Under the pieces are notes generated by a model, which did no database searches, had not been told where the DNA came from, and saw only the letters and a list, made by a program, of their open reading frames with translations. Made by a program: the position numbers and the translations under genes. Below, piece after piece: positions 41,560 through 51,175 of a DNA stretch of 64,000 nt; position 1 is the first letter of the stretch, and each line of letters starts with the position of its first letter. The stretch covers positions 433,422-497,421 of the forward strand of contig NZ_JAGKTL010000003.1 of the NCBI RefSeq assembly GCF_017908595.1, read 5' to 3'. This DNA comes from Rhodothermus bifroesti (GTDB taxonomy: Bacteria > Bacteroidota > Rhodothermia > Rhodothermales > Rhodothermaceae).

Positions 41560-42579
41560 CTAGTGCAGGTCTTGCTTAAGCCACTGGGCGAGCTGTCCGG
41601 CAAAGTACGTGAGGATCAGGTCGGCGCCGGCCCTATGGATGGCCGTAAGCACTTCAAAAACTGCGGCCTTTTCGTCGATCCAGCCGTTTTGTGCAGCAGC
41701 CTTAAGCATGGCATACTCACCGCTGACGTGGTAGGCGGCAACAGGCACGTCGCAGGCCTGGCGCAGCCGGTAAATGACGTCCAGGTAAGGTAAGGCCGGT
41801 TTGACCATCACAATGTCGGCGCCTTCGTCAAGGTCCAGTCGCAGCTCGCGCAGGGCTTCACGGGCATTTGCTGGATCCATTTGATAGGTTTTTTTGTCGG
41901 GTGGAATGCCCGGGCGATGGCGTGGCGCCGAGTCGAGGGCTTCCCGGAACGGTCCGTAAAAAGCGGAAGCGTACTTGGCCGTGTAGGACAGAATAGCGAC
42001 TTCAGTAAAGCCTTCCTCATCCAGTGCCTTCCGAATGGCACCGACGCGGCCATCCATCATGTCGGAAGGCGCAACGATGTCGGCTCCGGCTTGCGCCTGC
42101 ACGACCGCCATGCGGGCAAGGATTTCAACGGTTTCATCGTTCACAATGCGACCTTGCCGCACGATGCCATCGTGTCCGTCTGACGAATACGGGTCTAAAG
42201 CGACATCAGTGATCACCAACAGCTCTGGCAAGGCCTGCTTAAGGGCTTGGATAGCCCGAGGATACAGGCCTTTGGGGTTCAGTGCTTCGCGGCCGTCGGG
42301 CGTTTTCAGCGATGCGTCTAGTGCCGGAAAGAGCGCTACAGCCGGAATACCCAGGGCATAGAGTTGCTGGGCTTCTTTGATCAGTTCATCGATGCTTAGC
42401 CGATATTGTCCCGGCATTGCAGCGATTTCTTGGCGGACGTGCTTGCCTTCAACAACAAAAAGCGGCGCAATGAGCTGATCGACCGACAGGCGCGTTTCAC
42501 GCACCATGCGCCGGAGCGTTGCAGTTCGGCGCAGTCGGCGAGGCCGCTCCTTTAGGGGTAGGGTAGTAGGGGTATGCAT
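41560..42579 (-). CDS. hemB: Delta-aminolevulinic acid dehydratase (porphobilinogen synthase)
   Basis: Condenses two 5-aminolevulinate molecules to porphobilinogen in tetrapyrrole synthesis. Recognised from RPRRLRRTATLRRMVRETRL, the APSDMMDGRVGAIR segment, the Schiff-base lysine in SYTAKYASAFYGPFREA and the second active-site lysine in MVKPALPYLDVI, followed by AYHVSGEYAML. 339 residues, normal length. Confidence 0.97.
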   Translation of the reverse strand: MHTPTTLPLKERPRRLRRTATLRRMVRETRLSVDQLIAPLFVVEGKHVRQEIAAMPGQYRLSIDELIKEAQQLYALGIPAVALFPALDASLKTPDGREALNPKGLYPRAIQALKQALPELLVITDVALDPYSSDGHDGIVRQGRIVNDETVEILARMAVVQAQAGADIVAPSDMMDGRVGAIRKALDEEGFTEVAILSYTAKYASAFYGPFREALDSAPRHRPGIPPDKKTYQMDPANAREALRELRLDLDEGADIVMVKPALPYLDVIYRLRQACDVPVAAYHVSGEYAMLKAAAQNGWIDEKAAVFEVLTAIHRAGADLILTYFAGQLAQWLKQDLH

Positions 42580-42596
42580 CGCTAACCGTGCTTTTT

Positions 42597-44114
42597 TTAT
42601 CCTACCAGCACCCTGCGGCGCCAGCGGGTACCTTCGGGAGTGTCCATCACCTCGATGCCCATTTGCAGTAGCTGTTCTCGGATGGCGTCGGCGCGGGCAA
42701 AGTCACGTGCACGCCGCGCTGCATCCCGTTCGGCTAGCAGGCGCTCGACCAACTCAGCTAGCGGATCCTGGCGGTGGAAGGCAGCAGCCGCTGCACGGTC
42801 GGGCGGAAACACAAAGCCCAGTAAGGCATCCAGCTGCTTAAGCCAGCGCCAGGCGCTTTCCGCCGAGGACCGGTTGAGCTGGTCGCCAAAGCCCAAAATG
42901 AGCTTGATGCCTTCTAAAGCCGTAGCTAGTGCTACCGGCGTGTTGAGGTCGTCGCAGAGCGCTTCAAGTGTTTTATCGTAAATCGTAGAAAGACGATCGC
43001 CCAATCGATCTGGACCTGAGCGATCGCTTTGACGCGCGGCTTCAATGCGCGCTGCAGCTTCCCGATAGCGCTGCACCATACGCAGGCTATCGGCGAGATG
43101 TTTTTTGGTAAAGTTCAGGGGCTCTCGGTATTTGCCGGAAATCAACGCATAACGCAGCCCCATTGGATCAATGCCTTGACCTCCGGCCTCGGGGGGGTGA
43201 ATCAGTTCTCGTACGGTAAAAAAGTTGCCTTTCGATTTGGACATCTTTTCGCCTTCGACCATCAAAAAGCGGGTGTGCACCCAGTAGCGGGCTAGTGGCT
43301 TGCCGGTGAGACTTTCGGCTTGGGCAATTTCGCATTCATGGTGCGGAAAGATTAGGTCTTCGCCTCCCAGGTGCAGGTCGAACGTTTCGCCCAAGTATTC
43401 CATCGACATGACAGAGCATTCGATATGCCAGCCTGGAAAGCCCCATCCCCAGGGACTGTACCATTGCATAAGGTGTTTTTCGTCTTTTTTCCAAAGGGCA
43501 AAGTCCCGTGGGTCGCGCTTTTCGGGGTCTTGGACTACCTCGCGTACGGCTTGTGCGAGCTGCTCGGGGTCACGGTTTCCCGAAAGCTTGCCATAGTCAG
43601 GGAAGCTGGGCACGTGGAAATACACGCCTTGGCGGGTTTCGTAGGCGTGGCCGGTTTGAACCAAGCGTTCGATGGCTAGAATTTGCTGGCGGATATGCTC
43701 GGTGGCTCGGGGACGAACGTCGGGTTCGAGGAGCTTCAACGCCTGCCAGTCTTCCAGCAAAGCCTGGGTGTAGAAGCGGGCTAAGTCCCAAATGTTAGGG
43801 AAACGGCGTCCTTCGGCAGAGCGCAAAGCGCGCTCGAGCTTGTCTTCGCCTGCGGCATCGGCGTAGTCGTCTTCGGTCAGATGTCCTACATCGGTAATGT
43901 TGCAGACGTAGATGGTCTGCCAGCCCAGCGCCTGGGCGACCCGTACAATGAGGTCAGCGGTAAGAAAACTGCGAAAATTGCCAATGTGAGCATACGTGTA
44001 GACCGTAGGCCCACAGGCATAGAGCCGAAGGCGGCCGTGTTCTAACGGATAAATTGGTTCTACTTGCCGCGTTAAGGTGTTGTAAAGACGCAGCGTTTTG
44101 GGCGAACCCTCCAT
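42597..44114 (-). CDS. cysS: Cysteinyl-tRNA synthetase
   Basis: Class I tRNA synthetase charging tRNA-Cys. HIGH-type motif in YTYAHIGNFRSF, zinc ligand cysteines (ACGPTVY, GWHIECSVM, HHECEIAQ), and KMSKS in EKMSKSKGNFFTVREL. 505 residues, with a C-terminal DALR/anticodon region. Starts at the ATG at 44114. Confidence 0.98.
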   Translation of the reverse strand: MEGSPKTLRLYNTLTRQVEPIYPLEHGRLRLYACGPTVYTYAHIGNFRSFLTADLIVRVAQALGWQTIYVCNITDVGHLTEDDYADAAGEDKLERALRSAEGRRFPNIWDLARFYTQALLEDWQALKLLEPDVRPRATEHIRQQILAIERLVQTGHAYETRQGVYFHVPSFPDYGKLSGNRDPEQLAQAVREVVQDPEKRDPRDFALWKKDEKHLMQWYSPWGWGFPGWHIECSVMSMEYLGETFDLHLGGEDLIFPHHECEIAQAESLTGKPLARYWVHTRFLMVEGEKMSKSKGNFFTVRELIHPPEAGGQGIDPMGLRYALISGKYREPLNFTKKHLADSLRMVQRYREAAARIEAARQSDRSGPDRLGDRLSTIYDKTLEALCDDLNTPVALATALEGIKLILGFGDQLNRSSAESAWRWLKQLDALLGFVFPPDRAAAAAFHRQDPLAELVERLLAERDAARRARDFARADAIREQLLQMGIEVMDTPEGTRWRRRVLVG

Positions 44115-44183
44115 GGAGTGCGCAGATCGTTCCAGTGCTTCCGGCGCACTCTAACGGTCTGTTTGCTTGCAGGGTTGCAAGGA

Positions 44184-44699
44184 TTAGGGGAGGGATTGGT
44201 GGCGTCGGATTTCCCAGACGAGATGCCGCAGTTCGGGGAGCAAAAGCCGATCAAGCGCCAGTTTGACGGCGCCAAGCGAACCGGGCAGGGCAAAAATCAG
44301 CGTATTGCGATAAACTCCGCCGATAGCCCGGGAAAGCATGGCACCACTCCCGATTTCCTGAAACGAGAGCATGCGAAACAGCTCGCCAAAGCCTGGCAAG
44401 GTTTTTTCCAAACGGGCAGCGACCACTTCATAGGTCGTATCGCGATGGCTGATACCTGTGCCACCGGTGGTTAGGATCACATCGACCTTGCCGGCAAGCT
44501 CGTCCAGCAAAGCTCCGATCATTTCGGGCTCGTCTGGTACAATCGCATAATGCACGACCTGGTGGCCATGCTCTTGGAGGCGGTTGCGCAGAAGCGTGCC
44601 GCTGCGGTCGGTTTCTTCGGTGCGGGTATCGCTAATGGTAAGCACGGCGCAGCGGACGTGCTCAAGTTGGGAGGTTTCTTGGTGCAGTTCGTAGCTCAT
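44184..44699 (-). CDS. moaB: Molybdenum cofactor protein MoaB/MogA family
   Basis: Molybdopterin adenylyltransferase-type protein, 171 residues: [22 protein letters not shown], the [17 protein letters not shown] motif and the [25 protein letters not shown] end. It overlaps yidD by 4 bases. No other molybdenum cofactor gene is in the window, so the enzyme that uses it is elsewhere. Confidence 0.92.
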   Translation of the reverse strand: MSYELHQETSQLEHVRCAVLTISDTRTEETDRSGTLLRNRLQEHGHQVVHYAIVPDEPEMIGALLDELAGKVDVILTTGGTGISHRDTTYEVVAARLEKTLPGFGELFRMLSFQEIGSGAMLSRAIGGVYRNTLIFALPGSLGAVKLALDRLLLPELRHLVWEIRRHQSLP

Positions 44700-44992
44700 G
44701 GGTTTGGATGCTCAGAGGGTTCTGGGGGCGGCTCGCCAAACCACCGAGGCGGATCGTAGCCTTGGCCACCCCAGGGGTGGCAGCGGGCCAGCCGCCACAG
44801 CGTTAAGAGCAAGCCGCGCACAGCACCGTACTTTTCGAAGGCTTCAATGGCGTACTGGGAGCAGCTTGGGGTGTAGCGGCAGGTAGCTGGAAGATGGGGA
44901 CTAAGCACAAGCTGGTAGAACCGCACTAGCCCAATGAGTAGGTAGCGCGGGAGCCGCCACAATAGGTTCCCGATGACTTGCCAGCGCTGCAT
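44696..44992 (-). CDS. yidD: Membrane protein insertion efficiency factor YidD
   Basis: 98 residues with the DUF37/YidD signature: [63 protein letters not shown]. The conserved cysteines are present. Usually linked to rpmH, rnpA and yidC; here it stands instead upstream of moaB, so it is displaced from that locus. Confidence 0.95.
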   Translation of the reverse strand: MQRWQVIGNLLWRLPRYLLIGLVRFYQLVLSPHLPATCRYTPSCSQYAIEAFEKYGAVRGLLLTLWRLARCHPWGGQGYDPPRWFGEPPPEPSEHPNP

Positions 44993-45019
44993 ACGCCTTG
45001 CTGAACGCTGATCCGTTTC

Positions 45020-45706
45020 CTATGGTTCACTAGGGCGGTTAGGAGGCACAGGCCGAGCAGGCCGCGGAATGCGTCCTAAAAGGCGGGGTCTTGGGCGTTG
45101 CCAAGTGGGTTGCTCCTTAGCAAAGGATGCACGCACTACCGGTGGGTCTAGTTCAGCGTCGACGCGGTCAAAAAAGCGGAAGCGTTGTGGATCAATGGCG
45201 GCTACGGCTGCACCTTCAAAAGGCACGCCTGCCTGTGCCCAGGGAGGCGGATCGGTTGTCGACATGGAGATGGGGCTGTAAAAGTGCCGTACTGTAATGG
45301 GAAAGGGCCTTGCCGAAGCCGGCGCTTGGTATACTTCCAGCGCAATGCGGAGCGCTTGTTGCCATCCCGGCGCTGTGGCCTGCGGCGTTAAGCTTAAAAT
45401 AAAGTCCCGACGGGGTGAAGGTCGGTTAAAAGCACTAAACTGCAGCGGTTCCAAGACAACTTCTCGATACGTATCGCCACGGTAGCGTGTTTCGACGCGG
45501 TTACGCACTACCCAAGCTACCAGGCGTTGCTCTTCGGGGCGGTCTGTTTCGGAATAAATGCATCGCGCCAGCCAGAGCACTTCGTCTTGCGCCAAGGGAG
45601 GAAGCTGGCGCAGCGCAACCCATAAAGGCAGGCGACCGAGCGAGTCTGGCGAAATCGCCAATCCCGATAGGCTGAGCAAAATAAACCCTAAAACAACCCC
45701 TAACAT
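45020..45706 (-). CDS. SleB-like cell wall hydrolase
   Basis: 228 residues with an N-terminal signal/anchor (LGVVLGFILLSLSGLAIS) and a Hydrolase_2 (SleB-type) domain: LWLARCIYSETDRPEEQRLVAWVVRNRVETRYRGDTYREVVLEPLQFSAFNRP, with the catalytic Glu expected in YSETDR, and the later ITVRHFYSPISM. Basic proline-rich C-terminus (RPRPRLLGRIPRPARP). Probably a periplasmic peptidoglycan hydrolase or amidase. Confidence 0.82.
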   Translation of the reverse strand: MLGVVLGFILLSLSGLAISPDSLGRLPLWVALRQLPPLAQDEVLWLARCIYSETDRPEEQRLVAWVVRNRVETRYRGDTYREVVLEPLQFSAFNRPSPRRDFILSLTPQATAPGWQQALRIALEVYQAPASARPFPITVRHFYSPISMSTTDPPPWAQAGVPFEGAAVAAIDPQRFRFFDRVDAELDPPVVRASFAKEQPTWQRPRPRLLGRIPRPARPVPPNRPSEP

Positions 45707-46407
45707 TGGATAAGATAGATGGACCTAGGGCTGTGCAAAAGCTATCAAAAGCTGTACCGATTTAATGAGTCTGAAGGTGAACAATAAGGACACTTCTTTT
45801 GGGGCTTTAAGCGCCTCTTTAACAGAAGTGATGCACGCCAAAGGATGGGAGCAAATGATGCGACAGTTGTGCTGAAAGATGTGGGTGTAGAACGTGCTGA
45901 TCGGGCTTGCGGTGACTCCAATGAGCACTTGACAACTGGGGGGTAGTGGTGTAAAATTAGCCCGTAAGTCGAAGAATCAAGGAGGGTTATTCAACCCAGT
46001 ACAACGACTCTATAAACAAGAGAACGCTTGCCTGTCACGAATCCATTTCGACCGGCATGTATACTAGCCGCTCCTGGTGGACATGGCAGACAAGGTCTAG
46101 ATGGTTTTATCGGAGCTGAGGGGGTGTGAAGTGCACTTTGTGCGCAACCTGCGCGAGCACTGAAGCGCCGAAAAGGATAGTTCGCTGGCTGGGGAAGAAA
46201 TCTTTCTCTTCTGGAATCTGAGCCGTAGCTACGGGATAGGTTTTGCTTTTTCCTGAATTTCATCCTGTAGCTGTTGGATCAAGAAGCGAAAGCCCAGCGC
46301 ATGGTCTTTTTCGCTGGTGGTGGTGTGGCAGCATTGTCCACGCCAAGGTGAACAGGAGGTTCGTAGAGCTACGCTTCTAATTGTTCCACTTTCTCAGGAG
46401 GATTGCC
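45707..46407. other. Gene-poor interval upstream of the HAF genes
   Basis: About 700 bases with no open frame that I can support and no tRNA or recognisable mobile element. Composition is lower GC than nearby genes for the first 300 bases. The end holds the leader of the first HAF gene: a box aattgttccacttt and a Shine-Dalgarno aggagga, both repeated before the second HAF gene. Confidence 0.6.
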
Positions 46408-48747
46408 ATGAAAAGCGTCAATGTATGGTGGCTAGCAAAGGTGGTGATAGGTGTGGTGTGGTTCGGCTCAGGGGTGGAGCTCCAGGCGCAGCGCCTAACC
46501 TGGCTGGGCACGCTGCCTGGGTACGATAACAGCGGGGCGTCTGGCGTTTCTGCGGACGGCTCGGTGGTGGTCGGAGGGGCAGCAAGCGACCGCGGTGATC
46601 AACACGCCTTTCGCTGGACGGCGTTGGGCGGGATGGAAGATCTCGGCACGTTTGGAGGCTATTGGAGCGGGGCGTCTGGCGTTTCAGCCGATGGCTCTGT
46701 GGTGGTCGGATGGATAAGAGACGCCAGTGGGTATCGCGCCTTTCGTTGGACAGCGTCAGGAGGGATGCAAGACCTTGGCACGCTTGGGGGCGTTGAGAGC
46801 GAGGCGCGTGGCGTTTCTGCTGACGGCTCTGTAGTAGTCGGATGGGCAGGAAACGCCAGTGGTTTTTATCGCGCCTTTCGTTGGACAGCGTCAGGAGGGA
46901 TGCAAGACCTTGGCACGCTGCCTGGAGGCTATGCCAGCGGGGCGTTTGGCGTTTCTGCGGACGGCTCTGTAGTGGTTGGAAGGGCAGAAAACGCCAATGG
47001 TGATTGGCGCGCCTTTCGTTGGACGGCGTTGATCGGGATGGAAGACCTTGGCACGCTGCCTGGGGGCTATGCCAGCGAGGCGTTTGGCGTTTCTGCCAAC
47101 GGTTCAGTGGTGGTCGGATGGGCACGAAACGCCAGCTATGAGTTTCGTGCCTTTCGTTGGACGGCGTTGATCGGGATGGAAGACCTTGGCACGCTGCCTG
47201 GGGGCTATGCCAGCGAGGCGTTTGGCGTTTCTGCGGACGGCTCTGTAGTGGTTGGAAGGGCAAATAACGCCAATGGTGATTGGCGCGCCTTTCGTTGGAC
47301 GGCATCGGGCGGCATGGAAGACTTGAACATCACCTACGCCGACTTGCTGACCAACGGTTCGGTGTTGCGCGAAGCCAATGCCATCTCACCCGATGGACGC
47401 TATATCGTGGGCTGGGGCATGAACGAGGCGACGGGGAGCATGGAGGCATTTCTCCTAGATACGAGAAGGGAAACGACAGAACCACGACACCTCAGTTGGC
47501 TAGGCACGCTGGGCGGCGGGCAGAGCGAGGCGTCTGGCATTTCTGCCAATGGCTCCGTGGTGGTTGGACAGTCAGATATCGGCATCGGCGGCTCTATAAC
47601 GCACGCCTTTCGCTGGACGCAGGCGGGCGGGATGGAAGACCTTGGCACGCTTGGTGGCGCTTGGAGCGCGGCGTATGGCGTTTCTGTCGACGGTTCGGTG
47701 GTGGTCGGATGGGCACAAAACGCCAGCGGTTTGAAGCGCGCTTTTCGCTGGGGGTCGGACGGAATGGAAGACCTTGGCACGCTGGGTGGCGATGAGAGCG
47801 AGGCGCGTGGTGTTTCTGCCGACGGTTCGGTCGTGGTTGGATGGGCAGAGACGGTCAGCATTGAAGGGCGCGCTTTTCGATGGACGCCGTCGGGCGGAAT
47901 GCAAGATCTCGGCACGCTCGGTGGCAATCGGAGTGAGGCGCGTGGTGTTTCTGCCGACGGTTCGGTGGTGGTCGGAGGGGCACGAAACGCTAGCGGTGAT
48001 TGGCGCGCCTTTCGTTGGACAGCGTCAGGAGGGATGCAAGACCTTGGCACGCTGGGTGGCGATGAGAGCGAGGCGCGTGGTGTTTCCGCCGACGGCTCGG
48101 TAGTGGTTGGAAAGGCACAAAACGCTAGCGGTGCTTGGCGCGCTTTTCGTTGGACGGCATCGGGCGGGATGCAAGACCTTGGCACGCTGCCTGGGAGCTA
48201 TGCCAGCGAGGCGCGTGGTGTTTCTGCCGACGGCTCGGTGGTGGTCGGAGAGATAAGGCGCGCCTTTCGTTGGACGGTAAGTGGCGGCATGGAAGACCTG
48301 AACACGACCTATGCCCACCTGCTGACCGACGGGTCGGAGTTGTTGTACGCCTATGCCATCTCGCCTGATGGACGCTACATCGTGGGTTGGGGCATCAACG
48401 CTGCGACAGGGCGCTACGAGGCGTACCTCTTGGACGCGGAGAGGACAACAACAGCTGTGGAATCGCGGGGAAGGGAGGGCGGCTTGCAGGGTGAGCTGCG
48501 GATTTTTCCCATGCCTTCGGCGGGAGCGGCCACGCTGCGTTTTGTTAGCGAGCAGGTGGGGCCAGTTATCCTAGAGGTGGTGGACGTGCTTGGTCGGGTT
48601 GTTTTTCGGTGGAGTGGTCAGGTGGAGCGTGTTGGGGTTCAATCCCTTGGGGTGAGCCTGGGTGGGCTTTCGAGTGGGCGCTATCAGGTGCGGTTGCGGC
48701 TGCCAGGACAGCAGGTGTTGACAGCGCCGCTGGTGGTAGTGCGCTAA
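46408..48747 (+). CDS. Secreted HAF-repeat protein, double propeller, T9SS-type C-terminus
   Basis: 779 residues. Signal peptide (about 1-28, ending ELQAQ), then two homologous units. Each has six repeats of the pattern GVSADGSVVVGxAxNASGxxRAFRWT...LGTLGG, closed by a seventh variant AISPDGRYIVGWG...EAFLLD (about residues 320-360 and 627-678). 6+1 units suggest a seven-bladed propeller each, so this protein would be two propellers in tandem. Residues 691-779 form a T9SS type A-like sorting domain (RIFPMPSAGAATLRF...VLGRVVFRW...SGRYQVRL). Shine-Dalgarno aggagga fixes the start at 46408. Function unknown. Confidence 0.88.
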   Translation: MKSVNVWWLAKVVIGVVWFGSGVELQAQRLTWLGTLPGYDNSGASGVSADGSVVVGGAASDRGDQHAFRWTALGGMEDLGTFGGYWSGASGVSADGSVVVGWIRDASGYRAFRWTASGGMQDLGTLGGVESEARGVSADGSVVVGWAGNASGFYRAFRWTASGGMQDLGTLPGGYASGAFGVSADGSVVVGRAENANGDWRAFRWTALIGMEDLGTLPGGYASEAFGVSANGSVVVGWARNASYEFRAFRWTALIGMEDLGTLPGGYASEAFGVSADGSVVVGRANNANGDWRAFRWTASGGMEDLNITYADLLTNGSVLREANAISPDGRYIVGWGMNEATGSMEAFLLDTRRETTEPRHLSWLGTLGGGQSEASGISANGSVVVGQSDIGIGGSITHAFRWTQAGGMEDLGTLGGAWSAAYGVSVDGSVVVGWAQNASGLKRAFRWGSDGMEDLGTLGGDESEARGVSADGSVVVGWAETVSIEGRAFRWTPSGGMQDLGTLGGNRSEARGVSADGSVVVGGARNASGDWRAFRWTASGGMQDLGTLGGDESEARGVSADGSVVVGKAQNASGAWRAFRWTASGGMQDLGTLPGSYASEARGVSADGSVVVGEIRRAFRWTVSGGMEDLNTTYAHLLTDGSELLYAYAISPDGRYIVGWGINAATGRYEAYLLDAERTTTAVESRGREGGLQGELRIFPMPSAGAATLRFVSEQVGPVILEVVDVLGRVVFRWSGQVERVGVQSLGVSLGGLSSGRYQVRLRLPGQQVLTAPLVVVR

Positions 48748-48796
48748 GCTGAAGGTGAATGCGCAATTGTTCCACTTTTTCCTCAGGAGGATTGTC

Positions 48797-50164
48797 ATGA
48801 AAAGCGTCAATGTATGGTGGCTAGCAAAGGTGGTGGTGGGTGTGGTGTGGTTCGGCTCAGGGGTGGAGCTCCAGGCACAGAGCCTCACCTGGCTGGGTAC
48901 GCTGCCGGACTACGATGGGAGCTGGGCGCATGGCGTTTCTGCAGATGGCTCGGTGGTGGTCGGATGGGCACAAAGCGCCAGCGGTCAGATACGCGCCTTT
49001 CGCTGGACGCAGTCGGGTGGGATGGAAGACCTCGGTACGCTCGGAGGCAATGGGAGCACGGCGTTAGGTGTTTCTGCTGACGGTTTCGTGGCGGTCGGGG
49101 TGGCATACAACGCTAGTGGTCAGATACGCGCCTTTCGCTGGACGCAGTCGGGTGGGATGGAAGACCTTGGCACGCTCGGAGGCAATGGGAGCACGGCGTA
49201 TGGCGTTTCTGCCGACGGCTCGGTGGTGGTCGGAGTGGCAGAAAACGCCAGTGGTCTATCTCGTGCCTTTCGTTGGACGGCATCGGGCGGGATGCAAGAC
49301 CTCGGCACACTGGGTGGCTCTACAAGCGATGCGTATGGCGTTTCTGCGGACGGCTCGGTGGTGGTCGGATCGGCAACCAACGCCAGCGGTGAGCGGCGCG
49401 TCTTTCGCTGGGAGGGTGGCGTGATGCAAGACATCGGTCCTTTTGGAGGAGGACCTTGCGACCGCATCCAATGTAGATATAGTGTCTCGGCGGATGGCTC
49501 GGTCGTGATCGGAACGAGAATAAACAACAATGGGGATTCTCGCGCTGTTCGCTGGACCGCCACGGGGGGGATGCAAGAGATTGGCACGCTTGGTGGCCCT
49601 ATGAGCGAGGCGTATGGCGTTTCTGCCGACGGCTCGGTCGTGGTCGGAGTGGCAGAGACTGCCAGCATTGAAGTGCGCGCCTTTCGCTGGACGGCCTCGG
49701 GCGGGATGGAGGATCTGAACACGACCTTCGCCGCCTTGCTGACCAACGGTTCGGTGTTGGCGTATGCCTACGCTGTCTCGCCTGATGGACGCTACATCGT
49801 GGGCGTGGGCGGCAACGCTGCGACGGGGCGCTTGGAAGCGTTCTTGCTGGATACCGAGGGGACAACAACGGCGGTGGAATCGCGGGGCTTCAAGGATGGT
49901 CTACAGGGTGAGCTGCGGATTTTTCCCATGCCTTCGGCGGGAGCGGCCACGCTGCGTTTTGTTAGCGAGCAGGTGGGGCCAGTTATCCTAGAGGTGGTGG
50001 ATGTGCTTGGTCGGGTTGTTTTTCGGTGGAGTGGTCAGGTGGAGCGTGTTGGGGTTCAATCTCTTGGGGTGAGCCTGGGTGGGCTTTCGAGTGGGCGCTA
50101 TCAGGTGCGGTTGCGGCTGCCAGGTCACGAGGTGTTGACAGCGCCGCTGATGATTGTCCGGTAA
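48797..50164 (+). CDS. Secreted HAF-repeat protein, single propeller, T9SS-type C-terminus
   Basis: 455 residues, tandem paralogue of the gene before it. Same signal peptide almost base for base, one unit of six HAF repeats plus the closing AVSPDGRYIVGVG...LEAFLLD, then the same sorting domain. Bases 49904-50124 match 48487-48707 with only a couple of changes, so the C-terminal exon-like block is being kept identical, probably by gene conversion. Cys pair in repeat 5 (GGGPCDRIQCRY) is unique to this copy. Start at 48797 by Shine-Dalgarno. Confidence 0.88.
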   Translation: MKSVNVWWLAKVVVGVVWFGSGVELQAQSLTWLGTLPDYDGSWAHGVSADGSVVVGWAQSASGQIRAFRWTQSGGMEDLGTLGGNGSTALGVSADGFVAVGVAYNASGQIRAFRWTQSGGMEDLGTLGGNGSTAYGVSADGSVVVGVAENASGLSRAFRWTASGGMQDLGTLGGSTSDAYGVSADGSVVVGSATNASGERRVFRWEGGVMQDIGPFGGGPCDRIQCRYSVSADGSVVIGTRINNNGDSRAVRWTATGGMQEIGTLGGPMSEAYGVSADGSVVVGVAETASIEVRAFRWTASGGMEDLNTTFAALLTNGSVLAYAYAVSPDGRYIVGVGGNAATGRLEAFLLDTEGTTTAVESRGFKDGLQGELRIFPMPSAGAATLRFVSEQVGPVILEVVDVLGRVVFRWSGQVERVGVQSLGVSLGGLSSGRYQVRLRLPGHEVLTAPLMIVR

Positions 50165-50755
50165 CGGCGTACGACAGAACTGCATGCCGGCGTTCTCTTC
50201 CTAGGGACAGCCTTCGCTGCTAGCGCTGAGGTGCGGCAACGTAAAGGGGTGCTCGCTCGCGCACACGGATGGGCCGTGGCGACCTCGTCGTGAAGGCTTA
50301 AGCGAGTGACTGCATACTCGGTTGGCACTGGATTTTAATTCAGTGGTGCGAGCAAAATTGGATTTAAAGCAATTGAAGCGATAAGAAGCCGCTTCTTCAT
50401 GACCAGCCGTCCAACACGCGCTCACATCTGACGCCGCGCCGCTGATGCACAGTCGCTAGGTGGTTTTGGGGCAACGGGCGCATGATCTCAATGAGGGTGC
50501 GCCCAAGGAAACAGCTACGTCAGAAATCCGAGACACATATTCCCCTCGAAGGGAGGTGTCGTGAGGGTTTGCTTCTTATGCAGGTCCCATGCCACTGAAC
50601 AGCCAAGATTTGATTTTGGTGACAACGTGCGCTCTGCAGACGGATCTCAGGATTAGACATTTTCGAAAAATAAAACCCAGCCGCTTCAAAGGTATGGATT
50701 AACGCGGCTAGCATCCGCTATCTTTAAAGTAGCATTCTTTTCCCAGGAAAGAGCA
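50165..50755. other. Gene-poor interval between HAF gene and hisI
   Basis: About 590 bases without a supported gene, RNA or mobile element. The part around 50320-50400 is AT-richer. The final 30 bases hold a leader for hisI (ttcccaggaaagagcaATG) with a usable Shine-Dalgarno. Confidence 0.6.
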
Positions 50756-51157
50756 ATGGAAATGAACGCTTTGCTGCAAGCTGTTAAGTACGATGCGAAC
50801 GGTCTGGTGGTGGCCATTGCGCAGGATGCCGAGACCGGAGAAATCCTCATGGTGGCCTATATGAACGAGGCTACGCTACGCCAGACGCTTGAGACTGGAC
50901 TGATGACGTACTGGAGTCGCTCGCGACAAGAGGTCTGGGTCAAAGGGGCTACAAGCGGACATACGCAAGAGGTGCGTGAAGTGCGCATCGACTGCGACGG
51001 AGACGTGCTTTTGTTTAAAATCAAGCAAAATGGCGGGGCCGCTTGCCATACAGGCCATCGTTCCTGTTTTTATCGCAAGCTGGAAAATGGACGCCTGGTT
51101 GAAACCGAAGGGCTGGTGTTCAATCCGGAACAGGTCTACTCCCAAAATAACCGCTAA
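50756..51157 (+). CDS. hisI: Phosphoribosyl-AMP cyclohydrolase HisI
   Basis: Opens the adenine ring of phosphoribosyl-AMP in histidine synthesis. 133 residues: [44 protein letters not shown], metal ligands in [29 protein letters not shown]. It is the cyclohydrolase only, without the HisE pyrophosphohydrolase domain. No other his gene is next to it; instead a membrane protease gene follows by 18 bases. Confidence 0.97.
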   Translation: MEMNALLQAVKYDANGLVVAIAQDAETGEILMVAYMNEATLRQTLETGLMTYWSRSRQEVWVKGATSGHTQEVREVRIDCDGDVLLFKIKQNGGAACHTGHRSCFYRKLENGRLVETEGLVFNPEQVYSQNNR

Positions 51158-51175
51158 CCTTAGAGACCTTCTTGC

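Noticed and set aside
46418..48185. Minus-strand open frames opposite the HAF genes
   Set aside because: Repeat-derived antisense frames rich in Pro, Arg and Ser. They reflect the repeat codon pattern.
46408..50164. CRISPR array in the repeated HAF DNA
   Set aside because: The repeats are translated, in frame, imperfect, and lack spacer structure.
50165..50755. tRNA or small RNA in the interval before hisI
   Set aside because: No cloverleaf, T-loop motif or clear promoter-hairpin pair could be found by eye.
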